Source of the DNA: Pedobacter ginsenosidimutans
GTDB taxonomy: Bacteria > Bacteroidota > Bacteroidia > Sphingobacteriales > Sphingobacteriaceae
Direction of reading: 5' to 3'
Length of the DNA stretch: 64,000 nucleotides
NCBI RefSeq assembly: GCF_001442625.1
Contig: NZ_LMZQ01000014.1
Span: 62,001 to 126,000 of the forward strand
Shown here in pieces: positions 25,238-33,752 of the stretch. Every line of letters starts with the position of its first letter. Within the stretch, counting starts at the first letter, position 1. Below the pieces are notes generated by a model. The model made no database searches and was not told the origin of the DNA. It was given only the letters and a program-made list of their open reading frames with translations. Made by a program: the position numbers and the translations under genes.

Positions 25238-27145
25238 ATGATTTCAATAAATAATTTAACCTTCCTGATTGGCTCAAGGGCCTTGTACGATGACGCGAAC
25301 TGGCACATTAAACCTGGCGACAGAGCTGGCTTAATCGGCGCCAATGGAACAGGAAAATCAACACTTTTAAAAATAATTGTAGGCGAATATGCCCCGAGTT
25401 CAGGTACTGTGTCCATGTCTAAAGACCTGAAAATTGGCTACCTAAACCAGGATTTACTTTCTTACGATTCTCACCATAGCATTTTGCATGTGGCCATGGA
25501 GGCTTTCGAGCGCCAAAACCAATTGCATGATGAGATTGAGGAACTGCTAAAAAAAATCGAAACGGATTATAGCGAAGAGGTTCTATTTAAATTAAGCGAT
25601 AAACAGCAAGAATTTGAAGCTTTAGACGGCTACAACATCGAATACAGGGCAAATGAAATTTTGGCCGGTTTAGGTTTCAGTACAGCCGATCAATTGCGTC
25701 CGTTAAATACCTTCTCAGGGGGTTGGCGTATGCGTGTAATGCTGGCTAAAATATTACTGCAAACTCCTGATATCCTATTGCTGGATGAGCCTACCAACCA
25801 CATGGATCTACCTTCCATTAAATGGTTGGAAAACTATTTAATGGGTTTTGAAGGGGCCATTGTGATCGTATCTCACGATAGGTACTTCTTAGATAAAATT
25901 GTAAACCGTACGGTCGAATCGCGTAAAGGAAAATTAACCGTATATGCGGGTAACTATAGCTTCTATGTGGAAGAAAAAGCCTTACGTGGGGAAATCCAGA
26001 AGGGTGAATTTAAAAACCAACAGGCTAAAATCAAGCAGGAAGAACGTTTAATTGAGCGTTTTAAAGCAAAGGCGAGCAAGGCTAAAATGGCACAATCGCG
26101 GATGAAAGCTTTAGATAAGATGGAGCGTATTGATGATGTTGATGATGATAACCCAACCGTAAATTTCGCTTTCAAATTTTCTAAACCATCGGGCAGGCAC
26201 GTGGTGCGTATAGAACACGCCAATAAAAGCTATCCAAATGTGCATATTTTGGATGATGCTGAAGGAGTGATTGAAAAAGGCGATAAAATCGCCTTGATCG
26301 GCGCAAATGGTAAGGGTAAGTCTACTTTATTGAGAATGATTGCAGGAGCAGAGAAATTTGAAGGTTTCTGCGAAACTGGTCATAATGTTACCACCACTTT
26401 CTTTGCGCAGCACCAGTTAGAATCACTACATTTAGAAAATTCAATTTTAGAAGAATTACAGGCATTTGCCCCAAAACATACCGATACCGAATTACGTAGT
26501 ATTTTAGGTTGTTTCCTTTTTACCGGCGATGATGTTTTCAAAAAAATCAAAGTGCTTTCGGGAGGGGAAAAATCGCGTGTGGCCCTGGCTAAATCATTAA
26601 CAACAGATTCGAATTTCCTGATTCTGGATGAGCCTACCAATCACCTGGACATCCAATCGGTAAACATTCTGATTCAGGCATTACAACAGTTTGAAGGTAC
26701 TTTTATTGCAGTATCCCACGATAGGTATTTCTTAGATAATGTAGCCAATAAAATCTGGTTTATCGAAGGCGGAAAAATTAAACAATACCCTGGTACTTAT
26801 GCCGAATATGAAGAATGGAATAGCAAAAGGGTAATTCCTGTGGCTAAACCTATTCCGGTTAAAATGCCCGAGAAACAAAAGGAACAGCCAAAAGTAGTTA
26901 CGCCAAATACGGCCAACCAATTAAAAAAGCTGAACGACGAACTGCAAAAAACAGAAAAGCTGATTACAGAACTGGAGCAGAACGTTAAAAATATTGAAGC
27001 AGAATTGGCTGATGAGCATGTTTATGCCAAAGCCGATAAATTAGCTGAAGCCAACAAACGTTATTTAGCGACTAAACAGGAGTTAGACAATTGCCAAAAT
27101 AAATGGGAAAGTTTAGCTGCTGAGATTATGGAGCTGGAAGGATAG
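25238..27145 (+). CDS. ABC-F family ATPase (Uup/EttA-like)
   Basis: A 635-residue protein with two ABC domains and no membrane segments. The first has GANGTGKST (34-42), SGGWRMRV and LLLDEPTNHMD; the second has GANGKGKST, SGGEKSRVALAK and LILDEPTNHLD. A charged linker lies between them and a C-terminal coiled coil (LKKLNDELQKTEKLITELEQ) resembles Uup. ABC-F proteins act at the ribosomal E site or in related translation tasks; some give antibiotic resistance, but this general form is a housekeeping type. The ATG at 25238 begins right at the first beta-strand of the ABC domain and sits 8 bp after a -7-like box. Confidence 0.93.
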   Translation: MISINNLTFLIGSRALYDDANWHIKPGDRAGLIGANGTGKSTLLKIIVGEYAPSSGTVSMSKDLKIGYLNQDLLSYDSHHSILHVAMEAFERQNQLHDEIEELLKKIETDYSEEVLFKLSDKQQEFEALDGYNIEYRANEILAGLGFSTADQLRPLNTFSGGWRMRVMLAKILLQTPDILLLDEPTNHMDLPSIKWLENYLMGFEGAIVIVSHDRYFLDKIVNRTVESRKGKLTVYAGNYSFYVEEKALRGEIQKGEFKNQQAKIKQEERLIERFKAKASKAKMAQSRMKALDKMERIDDVDDDNPTVNFAFKFSKPSGRHVVRIEHANKSYPNVHILDDAEGVIEKGDKIALIGANGKGKSTLLRMIAGAEKFEGFCETGHNVTTTFFAQHQLESLHLENSILEELQAFAPKHTDTELRSILGCFLFTGDDVFKKIKVLSGGEKSRVALAKSLTTDSNFLILDEPTNHLDIQSVNILIQALQQFEGTFIAVSHDRYFLDNVANKIWFIEGGKIKQYPGTYAEYEEWNSKRVIPVAKPIPVKMPEKQKEQPKVVTPNTANQLKKLNDELQKTEKLITELEQNVKNIEAELADEHVYAKADKLAEANKRYLATKQELDNCQNKWESLAAEIMELEG

Positions 27146-27173
27146 TTTTTAGCCCCTATTAAAGCATATTAAG

Positions 27174-27200
27174 GCCACAGAGAATGCTGTGGCTTTTTTT
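27174..27200 (+). terminator. Rho-independent terminator after the ABC-F gene
   Basis: A perfect 7-bp stem (gccacag 27174-27180, ctgtggc 27187-27193), a 6-nt loop and seven T. Confidence 0.9.
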
Positions 27201-27268
27201 ATTGCCATGGAAGCGCAGAAATACGGAATACTAAGCATATGATCAACTGTGTACTAGGTTTAAATCGA

Positions 27269-27450
27269 AGCGTTGTCAACTTTCAGGCTACCTTGCTATT
27301 CAAGTTGACAACGCTGAACAAATCAAATTTCCATAAAAAAGATCTCTCCGCTACGGTCGAGATGACGCCCCAAGAGAAATAATGTGCAGCCAGATGTTAC
27401 CATCTGGCTTTGTTTATGAATTCATCATTTAGTGTCAGATAGTAATATCT
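27269..27450. repeat. run of three separate perfect hairpins
   Basis: A 14-bp inverted repeat (27269-27282 with 27302-27315, core gttgtcaactt) is followed by a 9-bp one (27388-27396 with 27401-27409, agccagatg) and by gtgtcagata-gtaa-tatctgacac near 27432-27455. A partial family A copy lies between the first two, at about 27341-27367. No gene is present. Confidence 0.7.
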
Positions 27451-27486
27451 GACACCATGGATATGGCGGGAGTTAAGGAATCGTTG

Positions 27487-27584
27487 CGTCATCTCGACTG
27501 AAGCAACGCGGAACGGAGAGATCTGTTTAGTAGATTTCTCGACTGCGTTGCACCCGATAGCTATCGGGTCCGCTCGAAATGACG
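27487..27584. repeat. dispersed intergenic repeat, family A (full copy)
   Basis: Starts cgtcatctcgactgaag, ends ctcgaaatgacg, with cccgatagctatcggg inside. It is the best preserved copy in the window. Confidence 0.85.
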
Positions 27585-27642
27585 GCACGCTGAAAATCTT
27601 CCGTGTCAATCCGTGCATCCGTGGCCAAACTTAAAGATGCGT

Positions 27643-27673
27643 TTTGCCACTTCCCAATAAAACTTTACTTTTA
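27643..27673 (+). promoter_or_regulatory. promoter of the T9SS plug-type gene
   Basis: TTTG (27643-27646), a 19-bp spacer and TACTTTTA (27666-27673) match the Bacteroidota consensus except for the last base. The -7 box ends 3 bp before the chosen ATG, implying a leaderless or nearly leaderless mRNA. Confidence 0.55.
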
Positions 27674-27676
27674 GCC

Positions 27677-28954
27677 ATGCAGAAAATATTAATTCCGGTT
27701 TTATTTTTCATCTCTACCCTGGCCTTCGCACAAAACGACAAAACGTTTACCAACGAGAATAAAATTTATCTTCCAAATATTAAAACTGTACTTTGTTATA
27801 ACAGCAATAAAGAGCAGAGCCTACCTGTAATTATGCTCAATTCGTCAGAAACCATAACTTTTTCGTTCGACGATTTACTTGCAGGCACCCAAAACTACTG
27901 GTACACCATAGAACACTGCACCGCAGAATGGGAAACTTCGAAAATTTCGAGTATAGATTATTTAGGAAGCTTTAATGATGACCGCATCATCAATTATCGC
28001 TACTCTTCTAATACCGCCCGAAAATACACCCATTACGAAATCAGTTTACCCAATACCCAAATCCAGCCAAAAATCGGGGGCAACTACGTATTAAAAGTTT
28101 ATTTAGATGGCGATAAAAACAAACCTGTTATTTCGCAACGTTTCTACATCCTCGATAGTCAGGTTGCTGTAGCGGCAGAAGTAAACAATTCCATGCAGGT
28201 GGAAAACAGGAACTATAAACAAAAAATCAATTTCACTATTAACCATGCTTTCCCTATCCCCAACCCGTATCAGGATATTAAAGCAGTAGTAATGCAAAAC
28301 TTCAATGCCAATACTATTCAGGTTAATACTAAACCTTCGTTTGTAAGACCAAACCAATTGGTTTATAACGACCTCAATACGAATGATTTTTGGGGAGATA
28401 ATGAATTCAGAAAATTTGATACGAGGAGTTTAAGGTACAAGGCTGATAATGTTAAAGATATTTACCGCGACAATCAATCCGTAAACGTCATGCTTTTTCA
28501 GGATGCGGCCAGAACTGTCGGTGCATTTGCCAACCAGTACGATGAAAATGGAAACTTTTTTATCCGCAATACTGATGGACGCGATGATAAAACAGAAGCA
28601 GAGTATATGAGTGTTTTATTTACATTAAATGCTCCGGCACCCGGCCCGAATGGCGATGCCTATGTTGTTGGCCGGTTTAACAATTATACCATGAGCAATG
28701 AAAATAAATTGCTCTATGATGCCAACAGGAAACAGTTTTACGGTAACGTTATACTTAAACAGGGCCTATACGATTATGAATTTGCCTGGTTTAATAAAGA
28801 CACCAGGGTAATGGAAACCAAACCTTTCGAAGGTGCATTCTTCCAGACTGAAAATAGCTATCAGATCTTTGTTTATTATCGCCGTCCCGGAGCGCGATGG
28901 GATACATTGATTGGTTATACCAATTTGAGCAATAAAGTTACCGATAGAAGGTAA
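27677..28954 (+). CDS. type IX secretion system plug-type protein (DUF5103)
   Basis: A 425-residue periplasmic protein starting at the ATG at 27677, directly before a signal peptide (MQKILIPVLFFISTLAFAQ). The first domain has the family pattern LPVIMLNSSETITFSFDDL...YTIEHCTAEW...SSIDYLGSFNDD...YTHYEISLPN. A second beta-sandwich domain with an early-set-like GDAYVVGRFNNY...YGNVILKQGLYDYEF follows near 330-390. In Flavobacterium a protein of this family closes the periplasmic side of the SprA translocon. An upstream ATG-less extension in the same frame is unlikely to be used. Confidence 0.85.
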   Translation: MQKILIPVLFFISTLAFAQNDKTFTNENKIYLPNIKTVLCYNSNKEQSLPVIMLNSSETITFSFDDLLAGTQNYWYTIEHCTAEWETSKISSIDYLGSFNDDRIINYRYSSNTARKYTHYEISLPNTQIQPKIGGNYVLKVYLDGDKNKPVISQRFYILDSQVAVAAEVNNSMQVENRNYKQKINFTINHAFPIPNPYQDIKAVVMQNFNANTIQVNTKPSFVRPNQLVYNDLNTNDFWGDNEFRKFDTRSLRYKADNVKDIYRDNQSVNVMLFQDAARTVGAFANQYDENGNFFIRNTDGRDDKTEAEYMSVLFTLNAPAPGPNGDAYVVGRFNNYTMSNENKLLYDANRKQFYGNVILKQGLYDYEFAWFNKDTRVMETKPFEGAFFQTENSYQIFVYYRRPGARWDTLIGYTNLSNKVTDRR

Positions 28955-29294
28955 ATCAGCTTGCAATGATGATGCGTCAAAGTGTAAAACAAACGATATA
29001 AGATCTATAAGCTTAAATGACCTTATATTCCTTATGTGGCAAAAGACCTTTTACCTATAATACGCTTAGACAAATAATTATAAATTAGGCTCGATTTAAA
29101 AGATCTTCGCCAATTAGACCCTGAAACAAGTTCAGGATGACGATCGATTTAATTGTCAATTTGACTTTTAATGTTACATTTCTTACCTTTATTGTTACAT
29201 AAGTTTTCTTTGTTTTAAATGTGGTTATTTACTTTAGTGTTTCAGAAAGCAACCAGATAAACACTTAGAAAATAAGTGTATCTAACCAAAAATT
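28955..29294. repeat. intergenic gap with half a family B repeat and a promoter-like element
   Basis: A half copy of family B lies at 29117-29142 (gaccctgaaacaagttcagg). TTTG at 29209-29212 and TACTTTAG at 29230-29237 with a 17-bp spacer could drive the 29295-33569 operon. Nothing else is recognisable. Confidence 0.45.
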
Positions 29295-30260
29295 ATGTTT
29301 AAAAAGTTAATTGCCGTAGCATTAATCGCCTATCCCTGCGCACAGATTTCAGCACAAACTTCTAGTGAATCGTACACACAATCCATTAATGGAACAAAAT
29401 TAAAATTCGACATGCAGGCTATACCAGCAGGCAAATTTAAGATGGGAAGCAAAACAGGGAAACCTGATGAACAACCCGTTCACGAGGTTAAACTCGATGC
29501 TTTCTGGATTGGAAAACACGAAGTAACCTGGGATATTTTCGAACCTTTCCTTTATCGCGATTACGAAAAACAAGCCAGCACAAGTGCTATTCCAGCCGAG
29601 GTAGATGCGGTAACCAGACCTACAAAACCCTATCTTGATATGACTTTTGGCATGGGTAAAGAACACCAGCCAGCGGTAGCAATGACTCAATATAATGCCA
29701 TTCAATTTTGCAAATGGCTTTATGTGCGTACAGGTATTTTCTACCGTTTACCAACAGAAGCAGAATGGGAATACGCCTGTAAAGCAGGTACCGAAACCAA
29801 TTATTCTTTTGGCAATGATGCAGCCAAATTGGGAGATTATGCCTGGTATAAAGACAATAGCGACAATAAAACCCATCAGGTAGGGCAAAAAAAACCAAAT
29901 GCCTGGGGATTATTTGACATGTACGGAAACGTTAGCGAATGGACTTACGACCAATACATCGCTGATTTCTATAGTCAAAGCAAGGATAAAATTGCAGAAA
30001 ATCCTGTGGCAGTTCCCGAAAAACTCTATCCAAATGTAGTTCGTGGGGGCTCTTATGATGAAACACCTAACAATTTAACTTCAACAGCTAGATTAGCATC
30101 TGATCCATCGTGGAAACAATTAGATCCACAGATTCCGAAAAGCAATTGGTGGTTCCCCGAAGCTCCGTTTGTGGGGATGCGCCTGGTACGCCCGGTAAAA
30201 ACGCCATCAAAAGCTGAAATTGATGCTTATTACAATAAACAACCTATAAAAGACTTTTAA
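29295..30260 (+). CDS. secreted SUMF1/FGE-fold protein without catalytic cysteines
   Basis: A 321-residue protein with a signal peptide (MFKKLIAVALIAYPCAQISAQ) and an almost complete formylglycine-generating-enzyme fold: GKFKMGS (46-52), PVHEVKLDAFWIGKHEVT (61-78), RLPTEAEWEYAC (151-162) and GNVSEW (211-216). The end of the fold reads RGGSYDETPNNL (from 250), whereas true sulfatase-activating enzymes have two cysteines after RGGS. It is therefore probably not a formylglycine generator but a structural, binding or differently reacting member, as many Bacteroidota SUMF1-like proteins are. It leads an operon with a Gfo/Idh protein 34 bp downstream. Confidence 0.85.
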   Translation: MFKKLIAVALIAYPCAQISAQTSSESYTQSINGTKLKFDMQAIPAGKFKMGSKTGKPDEQPVHEVKLDAFWIGKHEVTWDIFEPFLYRDYEKQASTSAIPAEVDAVTRPTKPYLDMTFGMGKEHQPAVAMTQYNAIQFCKWLYVRTGIFYRLPTEAEWEYACKAGTETNYSFGNDAAKLGDYAWYKDNSDNKTHQVGQKKPNAWGLFDMYGNVSEWTYDQYIADFYSQSKDKIAENPVAVPEKLYPNVVRGGSYDETPNNLTSTARLASDPSWKQLDPQIPKSNWWFPEAPFVGMRLVRPVKTPSKAEIDAYYNKQPIKDF

Positions 30261-30294
30261 CCGACACTATCTAACCAAAATAAAAACTAAACAC

Positions 30295-31614
30295 ATGAAA
30301 AAACCAATCAACCAACAAGATCGTCGCGATTTTTTAAAAGCGACAGCAATGCTCGCAGGCGGTGCAATGTTAAGCAGTATCCCATTGGCCGGAGCTTATG
30401 CTTCGGGCTCTGACACGATTAAAATTGCCTTAATTGGCTGTGGCGACCGCGGTACCGGAGCCGCTTTCCAGGCCTTGAGTACCAAATTCAATATTAAATT
30501 GGTCGCTATGGCCGATGCTTTTCAGGATCGCCTGGACAGCAGTTACCAATCATTAAGCGGAAAATTTGCAGCAAAGATGGATGTTCCAAAAGAACGCCAG
30601 TTTGTAGGTTTCGATGCTTATTTAAAAGCCATTCCTTTAGCCGATGTAGTGTTGTTAACCACTCCTCCGGGCTTCCGTCCTATCCATTTCGAAGAAGCGG
30701 TTAAACAGAACAAACAAGTTTTCATGGAAAAACCTGTTGCTGTAGATGCACCGGGCATTAGAAAGGTATTGGCCGCCGCTGAAGAAGCTAAAAAGAAAAA
30801 ATTAAATGTTGTAGTAGGTTTACAGCGCCGTTATCAGACCAACTATCGCGAGTCGATGAAACGCATTAACGATGGTGCCATTGGCGATATCATGTCGGGC
30901 CAGGTATACTGGAACAGTGGTGGCGTTTGGGTACGTCCGCGTAAAGCAAACCAAACCGAAATGGAATACCAAATGAGAAACTGGTATTATTTCAACTGGT
31001 TATGCGGCGATCATATCGTTGAGCAACATGTACACAATATCGATATTGCCAACTGGATAAAAAACGGACATCCGGTTTCGGTACAGGGAACGGGAAGCCG
31101 TGCCTGGAGAACAGGGAAAGATTACGGAGAGATTTACGATAACCACTCTATCGAATTAACTTATGCAGATGGTGCGGTAATTAATAGCCAGTGCCGACAT
31201 TTCGAGGGTATCAGTAACCGTGTAGATGAATCTTTTCAAGGTACCAAAGGTAAAATTTATCTTTCAGGCAGCAATCAGGCCATTATGAAAGATTACAGTG
31301 GCAAAGAGCTATATAACCACAATACCAAAGGAAACGCTAATCCTTACCAAACAGAACACGACGAGCTATTCGACGCTGTTTCTAAGGGAGAATATAGATT
31401 CAGTAATGTAGACTATGCTGCAACCAGTACATTCTCTGCAATTATCGGTCGTTATGCTACTTACTCTGGTCAAACCATTAAATGGGATGAGGCTTTAGCT
31501 TCGAACATCAGTTTAATGCCGGAGCGTTTTGCGTGGGATGCGAACCCAAGATTAATGCCTGATGAAAAAGGGCTATACCCTATCGCCATGCCCGGACAAG
31601 CAAAGGTGATCTAA
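30295..31614 (+). CDS. Tat-exported Gfo/Idh/MocA-family oxidoreductase
   Basis: A 439-residue protein with a twin-arginine signal (DRRDFLKATAMLAGGAMLSS, RR at 10-11), a Rossmann NAD(P)-binding motif IALIGCGDRG (44-53), TTPPGF (122-127) and the catalytic-region EKP (145-147), then the C-terminal alpha/beta domain. Tat export implies folding with bound cofactor in the cytoplasm before release to the periplasm. Relatives oxidise sugar hydroxyls, for example at C3 of glycosides, or act as GH109-type glycosidases. It sits between the SUMF1-like gene and apbE, 10 bp before the latter. Confidence 0.9.
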   Translation: MKKPINQQDRRDFLKATAMLAGGAMLSSIPLAGAYASGSDTIKIALIGCGDRGTGAAFQALSTKFNIKLVAMADAFQDRLDSSYQSLSGKFAAKMDVPKERQFVGFDAYLKAIPLADVVLLTTPPGFRPIHFEEAVKQNKQVFMEKPVAVDAPGIRKVLAAAEEAKKKKLNVVVGLQRRYQTNYRESMKRINDGAIGDIMSGQVYWNSGGVWVRPRKANQTEMEYQMRNWYYFNWLCGDHIVEQHVHNIDIANWIKNGHPVSVQGTGSRAWRTGKDYGEIYDNHSIELTYADGAVINSQCRHFEGISNRVDESFQGTKGKIYLSGSNQAIMKDYSGKELYNHNTKGNANPYQTEHDELFDAVSKGEYRFSNVDYAATSTFSAIIGRYATYSGQTIKWDEALASNISLMPERFAWDANPRLMPDEKGLYPIAMPGQAKVI

Positions 31615-31624
31615 AACTAAACTG

Positions 31625-32635
31625 ATGCGTTATAGGTTTTTACTTTTCCTGTTACCACTGATTTTTGCTTTCTCCTTGAAAAAAGAAGTGAAGCAATACA
31701 AAATCAATGGTTATGCACAAGGAACCGATTATGCTATAATGTACTATGCCACTGATAGTTTAGCCACTAAGGCAGGCATAGATAGTTTATTAAACGAAAT
31801 TGATTTATCGATGTCGCTTTACAAAAAGGGATCATTGATAAATCAGTTTAATGCTGCCAAAAAGGAAATCAAAACCGACCGTTTTATAAACGATGTGCTC
31901 AAAAGGAGTTTCGAGATCAATCGGGATACAAAAGGTGTTTTCGATATTACGGTTGCTCCATTGGTACAGGCCTGGGGTTTTGGGCCAAAAGAAGCTAAAA
32001 ACGAGCCCGATCCAGCAGTCATTAAATCGATACTCGCCTGCGTAGGCATGAAAAACCTAAAATTAAAGAATGGTTTATTAAGCAAACTAAAGCCTTGCGT
32101 GCAGATCGATTTAAACGGAATTGCCCAGGGTTACAGCGTTGATTTAATTGCCGCTTATCTCGAAAAAAAAGGAATTAAGCAGTATGTAGCCGAACTGGGG
32201 GGCGAAATTCGGATTTCAGGACCTAAACCCAATGGCGAAACCATGAAGATCGGAATTGAAGGCCCAGATAAGGATGGAACGCCGGTAATCAGGCATATCG
32301 CTGCGATAAATTCAGGAGCAATCACCACTTCTGGTAACTACCGGAAATTCCACCAGAGCGGAAAGAAAAAGATTTCACACCTGATCGACCCCAAAACAGG
32401 TTATCCGCTAGATAATGAAATGATCAGCGTAACAGTATACGCCAATGATGCCATTACAGCCGATGGTTACGACAATGCCCTAATGGCCATGCACCTTAAA
32501 GATGCAATTGCCTTTGTAAAAAGCAGAAAAAATCTCGAAGCTTATTTTGTGTACCATCAAAAAGATGGCAAAGTGGCTGATACCTTAACCACAGGGTTTA
32601 GAAGATTAATTACACAAAATACCTATCCGTTTTAA
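31625..32635 (+). CDS. apbE: FAD:protein FMN transferase (ApbE)
   Basis: A 336-residue ApbE-fold flavin transferase with a hydrophobic N-terminal signal (MRYRFLLFLLPLIFAFS). Family motifs are AQGTDYAIMYYA near the start, MSLYKKGSLINQFN, VAPLVQAWGFGP, DLNGIAQGYSVD, AELGGEI, the GAITTSGNYRKF loop, and the metal-binding TADGYDNALMAM. It attaches FMN to Ser/Thr of extracytoplasmic flavoproteins with Mg. No target with an obvious flavinylation motif is seen in the four-gene cluster, so the acceptor may be encoded elsewhere. Adjacent genes suggest it serves a periplasmic redox step on sugars. Confidence 0.92.
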   Translation: MRYRFLLFLLPLIFAFSLKKEVKQYKINGYAQGTDYAIMYYATDSLATKAGIDSLLNEIDLSMSLYKKGSLINQFNAAKKEIKTDRFINDVLKRSFEINRDTKGVFDITVAPLVQAWGFGPKEAKNEPDPAVIKSILACVGMKNLKLKNGLLSKLKPCVQIDLNGIAQGYSVDLIAAYLEKKGIKQYVAELGGEIRISGPKPNGETMKIGIEGPDKDGTPVIRHIAAINSGAITTSGNYRKFHQSGKKKISHLIDPKTGYPLDNEMISVTVYANDAITADGYDNALMAMHLKDAIAFVKSRKNLEAYFVYHQKDGKVADTLTTGFRRLITQNTYPF

Positions 32636-32645
32636 AAACAAACCG

Positions 32646-33569
32646 ATGAAAAGAAGTGAATTTATAAGAAACAGCTTGTTAACTGCTGGTGCAATTACTA
32701 CAGGAGCCGGAATTACCCGTACTTTTGCAGCTGAAAAGCAAAATACCTTAAGTGATAAGGTTTTTAACATGGATTATGCCCCACACCAGGGCATGTTCGA
32801 AAACCATGCGGGCAAGAGTTTTTTAGATCAGATCCAATTTATGTACGATAAAGGTTTCCGTGCTATCGAAGATAACGGCTACCTAAACCGTTCAGTAGAA
32901 GAACAGGAAAAAATTGGAAACCTCCTGGCGAAACTGGGTATGCGCATGGGCGTTTTCGTGGTAGATGGTGGCGATAACTGGAAAACTTCTTTAACCACTG
33001 GCAAAAAGGAATTTAAAGACAAATTTGTTGAAACCTGCAAAAAATCAGTCGAAGCCGCAAAACGTTGTAATGCAAAATGGCTTACCGTAGTTCCTGGGTT
33101 TTATGAACGCAATCTACCTTATGGCAATCAATTTGCCAATGTAATTGATGCCATGCGTGCAGGGGCCGAAATTTTTGAACCCCATGGTTTGATTATGGTT
33201 TTGGAAACCTTGAGCGACACCCCAGAGCTTTTCCTTCAAAAAACAAATGAAACCTACGCGGTTTGTAAAGCGGTTAAAAGTCCTTCATGTAAAATCCTTT
33301 ACGATATTTATCACATGCAACGTACAGAAGGCGACTTAATTAAAACTATCGACCGCTGCTGGGATGAAATTGCCTACATCCAGATTGGCGATAACCCAGG
33401 CCGGAAAGAACCTACAACCGGAGAAATCAATTATAAAAATCTATTCAAACACTTACATAAAAAAGGTTATAAAGGGGTAATGGGTATGGAACATGGCAAT
33501 TCGAAAGCTGGAAAAGAGGGCGAATTGGCTGTTATTTCTGCTTACAGGGCTGAAGATAATTTTTTGTAA
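32646..33569 (+). CDS. sugar-phosphate isomerase/epimerase-like TIM barrel protein (exported)
   Basis: A 307-residue xylose-isomerase-like (AP endonuclease 2 fold) protein resembling hydroxypyruvate isomerase. The N-terminus MKRSEFIRNSLLTAGAITTGAG looks like a degenerate Tat signal (KR in place of RR). Metal-site features of the barrel include the strand-end glutamate in VLETLSD, the D-IYHMQ segment, QIGDNPGR and the final MEHGN. Some relatives cleave 3-keto-glycosides, which would fit the upstream Gfo/Idh oxidoreductase, but the substrate is inferred. It closes the operon, 10 bp after apbE, and a family A repeat follows. Confidence 0.85.
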   Translation: MKRSEFIRNSLLTAGAITTGAGITRTFAAEKQNTLSDKVFNMDYAPHQGMFENHAGKSFLDQIQFMYDKGFRAIEDNGYLNRSVEEQEKIGNLLAKLGMRMGVFVVDGGDNWKTSLTTGKKEFKDKFVETCKKSVEAAKRCNAKWLTVVPGFYERNLPYGNQFANVIDAMRAGAEIFEPHGLIMVLETLSDTPELFLQKTNETYAVCKAVKSPSCKILYDIYHMQRTEGDLIKTIDRCWDEIAYIQIGDNPGRKEPTTGEINYKNLFKHLHKKGYKGVMGMEHGNSKAGKEGELAVISAYRAEDNFL

Positions 33570-33591
33570 TTAATATGTTCAAATAAAGCGT

Positions 33592-33674
33592 CGTCATCTC
33601 GACTGAAGCGCAGCGAAATGGAGAGATCTAGCTAATAGATTTCTCGACTGCGTTGCACTCCGCTCGAAATGACG
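33592..33674. repeat. dispersed intergenic repeat, family A
   Basis: Starts cgtcatctcgactgaag, ends ctcgaaatgacg, and lacks the central atagctat palindrome of the 27487 copy. It lies between convergent genes. Confidence 0.8.
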
Positions 33675-33752
33675 ATCATTCGAAGAGATATTTGCATTAA
33701 ATTCTCAATGCCGTGGTCTGTGTCCCCACAGACCACAATATCAACTCTTCTC

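Noticed and set aside
29295..30260. Functional formylglycine-generating enzyme activating sulfatases
   Set aside because: The two active-site cysteines after RGGS are missing, and no sulfatase gene is in the window.
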